From the NCBI GenBank assembly GCA_964443845.1, contig CAYUFA010000027.1:1-33261 (forward strand): 33,261 nucleotides of DNA, in the 5' to 3' direction. Below the pieces are notes generated by a model. The model searched no databases, was not told where the DNA came from, and worked only from the letters and a program-made list of their open reading frames with translations. The translations under genes and the position numbers were made by a program. Source of the DNA: UBA9214 sp964443845. GTDB lineage: Bacteria; Pseudomonadota; Gammaproteobacteria; UBA9214. Shown piece after piece: positions 15,573 through 23,300 of the stretch (positions are counted from its first letter, which is position 1; each line of letters opens with the position of its first letter).

Positions 15573-16748
15573 ATGTCCGAAGGTCTGTTGAATCTGTCAC
15601 TCTGGGGTCATATCGCCGCCACGCTGGCCCTGACCCACCTTACCATCGCCTCAGTCACCCTGTTTCTGCATCGCTGCCAGGCACATAACGCACTGACCCT
15701 GCACCCGGCGGTGAGCCACTTCTTCCGCGCCTGGCTGTGGCTGACGACCGGCATGGTGACCCGGGAATGGGTGTCGATCCACCGCAAGCACCATGCGAAG
15801 TGCGAAACCCCGGAGGATCCGCACAGTCCCCAGGTCGTGGGTATTATGCGGGTACTGTTCGGTGGCACCGGCCTTTACCAGCGCGAGGCACGCAACGCAC
15901 AGACCCTGGAACACTTCGGCAACGGCACGCCCGATGACTGGCTCGAGCGTCACGTGTACAGCCGCTTTCCGTACCTGGGTATCGTGCTCATGGCACTGAC
16001 GGATCTCCTGCTGTTCGGCCTGGCGGGGCTGGCGGTCTTTGCCGTGCAGATGGTCTGGATTCCGTTCTGGGCGGCCGGCGTGATCAACGGGCTCGGTCAT
16101 TACCGGGGCTATCGCAACTTCGAGACCGAGGATGCCTCACGCAACCTGATTCCGGTCGGCATCCTGATCGGTGGCGAGGAGCTGCACAACAATCACCACG
16201 CCTTTCCCTATTCGGCGCGCTTTTCCAACAAGTGGTGGGAATTTGACATCGGCTGGCTCTACATCCGGCTACTGGCCGTTCTGCGGCTGGCGGAGGTGCG
16301 GCGCGTAATGCCCAGGATCTGCATCCGGCGGGAGAAGGGGATGGTGGATCTCGACACCCTGCGTGCCGTGCTGCGCGACCGTTACCATATCCTCACGCTG
16401 TACGGGCGCAAGGTCATCCGGCCGGCGGTGCGGGCCGAACGCCAGCTCGCCAGCAGCGCGTGCCGCCGGGTGCTGCGCCAGGTGCGCAGGCTGATGACCC
16501 GCGAGGATATCGTGCTCGACACCAGGACCCGTGCCACATTGAACAGCGCGTTGCAGAACAGCCGGTTACTGGACACGGTGTACCGCTTCAAGACCCAGCT
16601 CAAGGCCCTGTGGACACATACCGCGAACAACGGGGCGACGCGCGTGGAACGGCTGGAGCAATGGTGCGCCGAGGCGGAATCCTCCGGTATCCAGGTGTTG
16701 CAGGAGTTTGCCGGCGAACTGCGTGGCTACACCCTGCAGACCGCCTGA
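15573..16748 (+). CDS. Acyl-lipid/acyl-CoA delta-9-type fatty acid desaturase with C-terminal extension
   Basis: This is a membrane di-iron desaturase that inserts a cis double bond in saturated acyl chains, altering membrane fluidity. All three histidine boxes are present: HRCQAH (33-38), HRKHH (70-74) and HNNHH (205-209), plus the extra ligand H176 in NGLGHYRGYRN. Hydrophobic segments flank the boxes as usual. The core ends near residue 260. About 130 further residues form a basic, helical, possibly coiled-coil tail absent from the minimal family (which has about 260-300 aa). The gene has its own sigma-70 promoter and diverges from nnrU. The GAGAA ribosome-binding site is modest, but no better start exists. 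Confidence 0.9.
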   Translation: MSEGLLNLSLWGHIAATLALTHLTIASVTLFLHRCQAHNALTLHPAVSHFFRAWLWLTTGMVTREWVSIHRKHHAKCETPEDPHSPQVVGIMRVLFGGTGLYQREARNAQTLEHFGNGTPDDWLERHVYSRFPYLGIVLMALTDLLLFGLAGLAVFAVQMVWIPFWAAGVINGLGHYRGYRNFETEDASRNLIPVGILIGGEELHNNHHAFPYSARFSNKWWEFDIGWLYIRLLAVLRLAEVRRVMPRICIRREKGMVDLDTLRAVLRDRYHILTLYGRKVIRPAVRAERQLASSACRRVLRQVRRLMTREDIVLDTRTRATLNSALQNSRLLDTVYRFKTQLKALWTHTANNGATRVERLEQWCAEAESSGIQVLQEFAGELRGYTLQTA

Positions 16749-16826
16749 CTCCACCTCCACCCCGGCGGCTGATCCATAGACGCGTGAAGGACACGATACG
16801 CGCTTTTCCCGTCCGTTAACCGCAGC

Positions 16827-16849
16827 AATCCCGCAAATTTCGCGGGATT
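16827..16849. terminator. Perfect 8-bp hairpin after the desaturase gene
   Basis: AATCCCGC and GCGGGATT flank a 7-nt AT-rich loop, 78 bp past the desaturase stop. Its position suggests transcription termination, although no T-run follows the stem. Confidence 0.4.
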
Positions 16850-17048
16850 CGCCGTCAGTGCCAGCTGCGGCCGGTCCGTCTCATCCCGCGCAGTCCCCGA
16901 GGTGCCGGCGCGCGGCAATCACGTTCTGACTCACCCGGGATTGTGTCCGTACGGCTGCAGGCGCACCGCCCGGGACGTGATCGGACGCGCTTTCCCGGAG
17001 GCTGGCGCGACCGGCCTGTCTGCCTGACCGGGCGCGCGGTGGCCGGTT

Positions 17049-17124
17049 ACATATTGATAAATTCGATACTAATATTCGATAAATATCGTTTTATAACATC
17101 AGAATTTGCGCATATATTCAAAGG
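17049..17124. promoter_or_regulatory. AT-rich control region upstream of the DsrC-fusion gene
   Basis: This 75-bp patch is strikingly AT-rich compared with the GC-rich surroundings. It holds two TTCGATA direct repeats 13 bp apart (17062 and 17075), a CGATA-N2-TATCG dyad (17077-17088) and a TATAAC -10-like hexamer (17092-17097). The CGATA/TATCG words also form the LysR-gene operator at 18803-18827. A promoter with regulator sites is likely; the exact elements are uncertain. Confidence 0.4.
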
Positions 17125-17224
17125 CACGGGAACGGCCGCAGATTATCCGGCCGGTGCAACAGGTGCGCTGGCCGGGGTGATGCAGGGACGGACCGGGCAC
17201 GGGTTGGCGAACGAGGAGAGGACG

Positions 17225-17866
17225 ATGATCGCGGTACGGGTGGAAATGAAATTCACGAACGAGCCCCTGAAGCGCACCCCGGTGGTGCTGAAGATGGATG
17301 CGGCGGACCAGGCGACGGCCCCGGTGCTGACCGACCGGAGCGGCATTGCGCGTTTCGACCTGCCACCCGGCAGCGGCAAGGTGCTGGTCTCCGGCGTGGA
17401 GCGCTATCACGGGCGCCTCGACGGGGAAATCCGGGTGGCGCTGTGGTCCATCACCGAGGCGGCGAACGATTCCACCGGCACGCCGGGTGAATTTCCGTCC
17501 GGCAGCAATGCCTATCCGGGCATGACGACCCGTGCCGTGGAAGTGGATGGCCACCCGGTCCTGACCGACGGCGAGGGTTACCTGGTGAACCCGGCGGACT
17601 GGTCGGAAGCCTTTGTCCGGACCCTGGCCGCGCAGGAAGGGCTGGCGCTCACGGCCGAGCACTGGGAGGTGATCCGCTTCCTGCGCGCGCAGTATGCCGA
17701 ACACGGCCAGCAGGCCAGTGTGCGCGACATGATCCGGCATTTCCGCCAGGTCTGGGACCCGGAACGCGGGTCCAACCGCTACCTGCACCGGCTGTTCCCG
17801 TTTGGCGGCCCCCAGAAACAGGGCAACCGGCTGGCGGGCCTGTTGCGTACCAAGGGCGAGCATTGA
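17225..17866 (+). CDS. Fusion: N-terminal beta-rich domain plus cysteine-less DsrC domain
   Basis: The protein has 213 aa. Residues 1 to about 85 look like a small beta-sandwich (MIAVRVEMKFTNEPLKRTPV; LTDRSGIARFDLPPGSGKVLVSG, in the style of transthyretin/CarboxypepD-regulatory-like modules). A linker rich in Gly, Ser and Pro follows (GTPGEFPSGSNAYPGM, 85-100). Residues 104-213 are a DsrC/TusE domain: VDGHPVLTDGEGYLVNPADWSEAF, ALTAEHWEVIRFLRAQY, then FPFGGPQKQGNRLAGL. The two DsrC cysteine positions align with N201 and E212, and the whole protein has no cysteine, so it cannot carry persulfides. The start at 17225 is fixed by GAGGAGAGG. It converges on the LysR gene. The function is unknown; a regulatory or scaffolding role is the main idea. 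Confidence 0.8.
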   Translation: MIAVRVEMKFTNEPLKRTPVVLKMDAADQATAPVLTDRSGIARFDLPPGSGKVLVSGVERYHGRLDGEIRVALWSITEAANDSTGTPGEFPSGSNAYPGMTTRAVEVDGHPVLTDGEGYLVNPADWSEAFVRTLAAQEGLALTAEHWEVIRFLRAQYAEHGQQASVRDMIRHFRQVWDPERGSNRYLHRLFPFGGPQKQGNRLAGLLRTKGEH

Positions 17867-17877
17867 CAGCCTGTCAA
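17863..17877. repeat. 15-bp palindrome over the DsrC-fusion stop codon
   Basis: TTGACAG-C-CTGTCAA is a perfect inverted repeat with a one-base centre, placed in the 31-bp space between two convergent stop codons. As RNA it would fold as a 5-bp stem with a 5-nt loop. It could be a weak terminator or a protein site. Confidence 0.3.
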
Positions 17878-17897
17878 CGTCCCGCCCGTGTCCGGCG

Positions 17898-18785
17898 TCA
17901 GGCGCTGGGTAGCGGCAGCGCGGGGTCGGCTTCGGTACGCGCCTGTTCCTGCAGTGCGAGGTCCCGCAATCCCGTCAGGGCCTGGTGCAGTACCTCGCTG
18001 TCGGTCGCGCGCGGAAACACCATGTACGCCGGGTGCGGAAACTCGGGGGCGTCGGTGACCCGGAACAGGCGTCCATCCCGGAGCAGGGGGCGTGCCATGC
18101 GCACGGGCAGAAAACAGGAACCGCCGTTCGCCAGGATCAGCTGAATGCCCAGCCAGCCGATGTTGACGACCTGCGCCGGCCGCTCGAGGTCGGGAAAGTG
18201 CTCGCGGTGCCGGGCGTAAAAGCCGGGCCCCCATTCCACGTAGATGTAGTCGTCACCCGGCCAGCGGGTGTCCGGTCGGGAGCTCACCATCACCAGGGTT
18301 TCGTCGAACAGGTGTTCCACCGCCAGCCCGGGGGCATGGCTGGGCGTGTACATCAGCCCGATATCGAGCGTCCCTTCGATCAGCCGGCGCATCAGGTCTT
18401 CCTCGAAGCCGATCTCGCTGCGGATGGAAACGTCCGCTGCCGTGCGTCGCATCCAGCCGACCCAGTTGGGCAGGAATCCTTCCCACAACGCGATCCGCCC
18501 GCCGACCCGCAGGCTGGCTCGATAGCGACTGGGCAGTCCCACGTCGTGACGCGCCTGGTCCACGGTCAGGACCAGGTTCTTGGCATGTTGCAGGAAACGC
18601 TGTCCGGCCGGCGTCAGGCTGGCCCCGGCGCGGTTGCGCACGAACAGCCGGGCGCCCAGCTCCTCCTCCAGGTGCTGGATCCGCGCGCTGACCGTCGACT
18701 GGGTTACGTGCAGCCGCCGGGCCGCCTCCAGGAAGCTGCCATGGGCGGCAATGGCGAGAAAGGTGCGGGCCTGTTCGATGTCCAA
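17898..18785 (-). CDS. LysR family transcriptional regulator
   Basis: This 295-aa regulator has an N-terminal winged helix (FLAIAAHGSFLEAARRLHVTQSTVSARIQHLEEELGARLFVR, about residues 10-52) and a C-terminal effector-binding domain (about 90-290). The start is TTG at 18785. An in-frame stop lies a short way upstream and no ATG or GTG falls in between, and the HTH is at its normal distance. Upstream is a perfect dyad that probably mediates autoregulation. The gene follows the TAXI binding protein on the same strand and converges on the DsrC-fusion gene; either could be a target. The effector is unknown. Confidence 0.9.
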   Translation of the reverse strand: MDIEQARTFLAIAAHGSFLEAARRLHVTQSTVSARIQHLEEELGARLFVRNRAGASLTPAGQRFLQHAKNLVLTVDQARHDVGLPSRYRASLRVGGRIALWEGFLPNWVGWMRRTAADVSIRSEIGFEEDLMRRLIEGTLDIGLMYTPSHAPGLAVEHLFDETLVMVSSRPDTRWPGDDYIYVEWGPGFYARHREHFPDLERPAQVVNIGWLGIQLILANGGSCFLPVRMARPLLRDGRLFRVTDAPEFPHPAYMVFPRATDSEVLHQALTGLRDLALQEQARTEADPALPLPSA

Positions 18786-18802
18786 CGGGGTATTTCCGGA
18801 CC

Positions 18803-18827
18803 ATAATATCGATTACAGCGATATTAT
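18803..18827 (-). promoter_or_regulatory. LysR-type operator (perfect 25-bp dyad)
   Basis: ATAATATCG (18803-18811) and CGATATTAT (18819-18827) are exact inverted repeats around a 7-bp spacer. The dyad is centred 30 bp before the TTG start of the LysR gene and contains the T-N11-A form typical of LysR sites. Its position suggests negative autoregulation. Confidence 0.6.
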
Positions 18828-18879
18828 TCGCTTGTTGATTTGATTTGTCCAAACCTGTGCGGGATCGACCCGTTCCCGT

Positions 18880-20148
18880 TCATTCTCGTGTTGCCTGCAG
18901 GCGCTGGCGCACCAGGTCGATGTGCAGTCGCAGGTTGTAGAGTTCATCGCGATAGGACAGGGGCACCCGTACCTGGCGGACTTCCTCCTCGATCGCATCG
19001 AGCTGCTGCAGCATCTCCCGGAACCGGGCGGCGGGCGTCTCCGCCGGTGTCTGCGCGTCCAGTGCCTGCAGCTCCCGGTACCAGCGGTAGATCTTCCTGC
19101 GCACCTGCCAGCGAAACACCGGCGGCATGAGTTTGAACATGGGGACCAGCAGGGTGATCAGCGGCAGCAACATGATCTTCAGGCGGTCGATCAGGTTGGC
19201 GGTCCAGAACGGCAGGTAGCGTTGCAGGAACGGCTGGCCGTAACGGTAGTAGTGTTGCGCGTGCGGATTGAGCGGGAAATCGACGTTCGACGCGGAGGGA
19301 AATTCGCCTGGTTGTTCGAACAGGCCGCCGGCGCCGTGCACGCGGGTGGCGGCCTGCAACAGCAGGCTCACCAGGGCCGGATGGAAGTCCTCGCGGGCAA
19401 CCAGGTTGGCCGTGGCGGCCAGCAGGGTGGTTGCGTGCGGCGGGATGTCTGCCTGCAGGTCGATCGTGCCCTCGGGCAGGGTGAGCGTGGCCAGGGCATG
19501 GTGGATGCGTGTGTAGGCCGCGGCACGCGCAAAGGACATCAGGCGGATATCCTGGCGGTGCAACAGCGTACGGATCAGCGGCGCGCTGGGCGCGGCCACG
19601 AACATGGCCGCGTCGACCCGGCCTTCGGTCAGTGCACCGAGTGCCTCGTCACCGCCCAGGGGCAGGAGGTGATCCGTGTCTGCCTCGAGGTGGTTGTCTT
19701 CGAGCAGGGTCTGGACCAGGGCGTGGGTGCCGCTGCCGGGCTGCCCCGTCGCCAGGCGCAATCCCCGGAAGTCGGTCAGCCGGTCCGCGTGTGCCGGCCT
19801 GCGGTAGAACAGCCACAGCGGCTCGTAGTACAGGCTGCCCAGGGACTCGAGGCCGGCGCCGGTTCCCGCCCCGGCGACACCGCCCTGCACGAAGGCGAGA
19901 TCAACCTGGCCGGCCTGCAGCAAGGCGAGATTCTCGACCGTCCCCGCCGTCTCCCGAATCTGCAGCGTGATGCCGTTCTCCGCGAGCAGCGCCCGGTAGC
20001 GCCCGGCGAACAGGGTGTAGGCCCCGTTCGGCGCGCCGGTCGCGATGGTGATGCTGCGCGGGGGCGCCGGTTGCACGAAGCGCCAGGCCACGACGAACCC
20101 GGCCAGGACGAGCAGCAGGGCCGGCAGGTAGGTCTTCATCAGGTGCAT
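18880..20148 (-). CDS. TAXI-type TRAP solute-binding protein with C-terminal membrane anchor
   Basis: The 422-aa protein begins with a signal-anchor (YLPALLLVLAGFVVAWRFV, residues 7-25). A TAXI periplasmic binding domain follows (ITIATGAPNGAYTLFAGRY, about 34-52; VENLALLQAGQVDLAFVQGG, about 71-90; GEFPSASNVDFPLNPHAQHYY near 285). A second hydrophobic segment (IMLLPLITLLVPMFKLMPP, near 330) and a cytoplasmic-type coiled tail follow. In TRAP systems such proteins deliver substrate to a DctQM permease; none is encoded here. With two membrane anchors it may act as a sensor or orphan receptor. GGAG lies 9 nt before the first ATG. AsmA-like and LysR genes flank it on the same strand. Confidence 0.82.
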   Translation of the reverse strand: MHLMKTYLPALLLVLAGFVVAWRFVQPAPPRSITIATGAPNGAYTLFAGRYRALLAENGITLQIRETAGTVENLALLQAGQVDLAFVQGGVAGAGTGAGLESLGSLYYEPLWLFYRRPAHADRLTDFRGLRLATGQPGSGTHALVQTLLEDNHLEADTDHLLPLGGDEALGALTEGRVDAAMFVAAPSAPLIRTLLHRQDIRLMSFARAAAYTRIHHALATLTLPEGTIDLQADIPPHATTLLAATANLVAREDFHPALVSLLLQAATRVHGAGGLFEQPGEFPSASNVDFPLNPHAQHYYRYGQPFLQRYLPFWTANLIDRLKIMLLPLITLLVPMFKLMPPVFRWQVRRKIYRWYRELQALDAQTPAETPAARFREMLQQLDAIEEEVRQVRVPLSYRDELYNLRLHIDLVRQRLQATRE

Positions 20149-20301
20149 GGGTCGGGTCTCCGTGTCCGGTCCGGCAGTATACCCTCGCGGGCGGGTCCAG
20201 CCGCCGGTGCGCCCGCAGGGGGCCGGTTGCCGGGATTTTCCACGCCGGTGATCTCGCGACGCGATACCTGCCTGAGGCGTCCGGTCGGTCGGGCCCGGCG
20301 G

Positions 20302-23300
20302 TCACTGCGGTGCTGCCGGCGCTGCCGGTGGTGCTGCCTGCGGAGACTCGCCCGGCCGGTATTCCACCGGGGGCTTGCGGTTGCCGAACCAGCGGTATCT
20401 GATGTTGCCGATCAGGCCCGAGATGGGGCGGGTGATCGCGCCCAGTATCATGCCCTGCGCCGCCCTGGAGATGATGTCGTCCAGGTTCGATACCGGGTTG
20501 GCCGGGGTGCCCCGGAACTGGATGTCCGGTCCCTGCGAGTAGCCCCAGGCATCCTTGCCCGATTTCAGCAGGTCCATATCGTAGAGAATGGCTGCCCCCT
20601 TGTCGCGCACGCCGAGCCGGGCATCCATGGCGAGCGGGCTGTGCAGAACGTCCTTGCCCGGCTGGTACTGGATGCCACCGCTGGCAGTGAACAGGATCTC
20701 CGGGCTCTGTACCACGTACTCCCGGATCTGCACGTTGCGCGAGGCATCCCGGGTGAGGTGGATGTCGATCTTGTCGTAGGGGATCACCTTGATGTAGTTG
20801 ACCAGCCGCGAAACCGTGCCCAGTCCGAACAGGCTGGTGGGCACGTAGGAGACCACTTCCCCGATGCCGCCGGCCAGCCCGGTGCTGCCCTGCACCAGCG
20901 GGCTGTTGGGGTCGAGCAGGCGGAACAGGCCCTTCCTGCTGTGCAGGTGTGCGTCGAAGTACAGGTTGTTGCGGTACTGCGCCATGTTGGGAGACTTCCC
21001 GAAGGCAACGAGGCTGACATCGAACAGTCCCTCGGCGCGTGGCTGCGCGCGGGGATCGAGTTCGCGGAAGAAACGTGCCAGGTCAAACTGGTTGACGCCC
21101 GCGTTCAGCCGGAGATCGTACGGAGTTGCCCCGGGGATGAAGTCCAGGGTGCCGTCCGCGCTGAGCGGGCTGGCGTGAAAACGGGCCGTGAAATCACGCA
21201 GCGCGAGGCGCCCGTGCGACAGCTCGGCGTGGGCGTGGATATCCTGGATGGCCAGGTAGTCGGTGTAGTACAGCTTGTCCATGTTGAAGCGGATGCGTGT
21301 GCTGTAGCCGGTGTGGTCCCAGAACGCGCGCGTGTCCGGCTGTGTAGCGTCGGCTGCCGTGGCCACGTTTTCCTGCTGCGCCCCGCGCTTGCGCTGCGCT
21401 GCAGCCCCGGTTGCGGCCTGTTTCCCGCCGATCGCACGGAGCGTGTTCAGGACGTCGTTGAGATAGAACATCGGACTGTCGATGTTGACGGTCACCTCGT
21501 CGTTGTCGGCCGCGTGCATGGAGTGGGTCGCCGCGATGTGCAGGCTGCTGTTGCCGGACTTGCCCTGCGTCGTGAGCGGCGCCTTGATGGCGAAGCTGCC
21601 GTCCGGATCGATGTGTCCGTCGGCCTGCCATACCAGTTCCTGCAGGGGCAGGGCCTGGCGTGCCTGCAGGTCGTGCACCCGTGCACTGGCGCTGAGCCGC
21701 CCGTCCGCGTCGAGTTTCACCACGGTGTCCAGTTCGCCGCGGGTCAGGGTGTGGCCGGGCAGGAGGACGGGCTGGTCGAGCAGCGCCGGCAGCCGGACCT
21801 TGAGATCGGCGTCGATCGGCCCGGCGCGCACGCGGTCACCATTGCCGGTCAGCACGAGGTCGACCGTGCCATCCAGCGTATGCGCGCCCTTGTCCCGGTC
21901 GAATGTCACGCTGAACGGTTTCAGTTGTGCGTGCAACCGGTCTCCCTCGACCTGCATTCCGGAGTCGACGTGCAGGGTGAACGGTTGCAGCAGGGTGGCC
22001 GTGCCGGAGTGCAGGGACACGCCGGTGATCTCCAGCGGCTCGACCGTGTCCAGGGTCATCGCACGCCCGTCCGAGCTGAGCTGCAGCTTGCCGTTGGCGC
22101 TGTGGAAGGACAACCCGCGCGCCGCCAGGATCTTTGCAAACGGGACGGCGTCCAGGTTGTGGGCCGTCAGCGTGATCCTGCCGCGCGCGCGGCCCAGTTC
22201 GGACTGGCGGCGTCCCAGGCGGGTGCGCACGCGAATGCCGGAATCCGCCTGCAGGGACAGACGGGGTTCGCTATCCTGGTAGCGCAGGCTGGCCGACAGC
22301 CGGTCGATATCGACGTGGTTCGCGTACAGTGCCAGCCGGTAGTCGGATTCCAGACGGACCGGTTCGGTAACGGCGGCCTGCAACAACCCGGCAATGACGG
22401 GTTGCTGCGAGAGTCCCTGCAGCTCCGCCGTGAGCCGGCCTGCGGCCCGCAGCGGCTGGCCCTTCCGGCCGGGCAGGGTGATGCGTCCGTTGCCCGACAG
22501 CAGCGGTTGCTCCTGGGCACGGATGTCCAGATCGCGGTAGCCGATCGTGGTGCCATCCGCCACGCGCAGTTCGGGTCGCAACGAGACACCGACCTGTTCG
22601 AGCAAGGGCCCCTGTTTGCCGCTGACCGTGACATGATCGAGCCGTAGCGGGGCGGACGCCGCCAGGCGGAACCGCCCCGGGCCATCGGCACGGAGTTCGA
22701 GACGCGCGCGGTGCAGGTTGCCCTGCAGGGTGGTGCCCGGGAGGAAACCGGAGAACCAGCCGAGCCGGATGTCACTGACCGTGAGCGCGGCGAGCGTGCC
22801 CTTGTCGTTGCGCAGTTGCCGGCCGTCTTGCGTGTCCGCCAGGCGCAGCGGTTGTTTCAGCTGCAGTGCCAGCAGGCGGGTACGATGGTCTTTCGTGACG
22901 CCGGCGTCGAGCTGGCTGACCTCGATGGTTCCGTGGCGTTGCCGGAGACGGGCGGTCGCGGACAGTTCCAGGTGGCGCGGCAGGTTGCGGTCATGCCGGG
23001 GTCTGCCGGCCAGGAAATCGGCGAAGTTGCGCACGTTCAGGTCGGCATCGAGTTGCGCACTGATGCTGCCCTTGTGGTTCTTGTCCAGCGGCAGCGTCAC
23101 GCGGGCGCCGGCGCCGCCCAGTTGCCGTGTGCCGGCAGTGATCGCTACCTTGTCCAGCGCGATGTGCAGGGTGTTCCCGGCGTAGGTAACTGCCGGCATG
23201 GCCGACACGTCCAGGTCCCGGTAGCCGGTACCGTCCGCCTGGCGGATGCCCAGGGCGGTGATCCGCAGCGGCGTGCGCGGCTTGATGTGGAGCGCGGAAC

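Noticed and set aside
18922..22647. A 1241-codon open frame on the plus strand
   Set aside because: It lies opposite the TAXI and AsmA-like genes, has no family resemblance and shows the Val/Gln/Gly/Arg-rich composition of an antisense shadow in GC-rich DNA.
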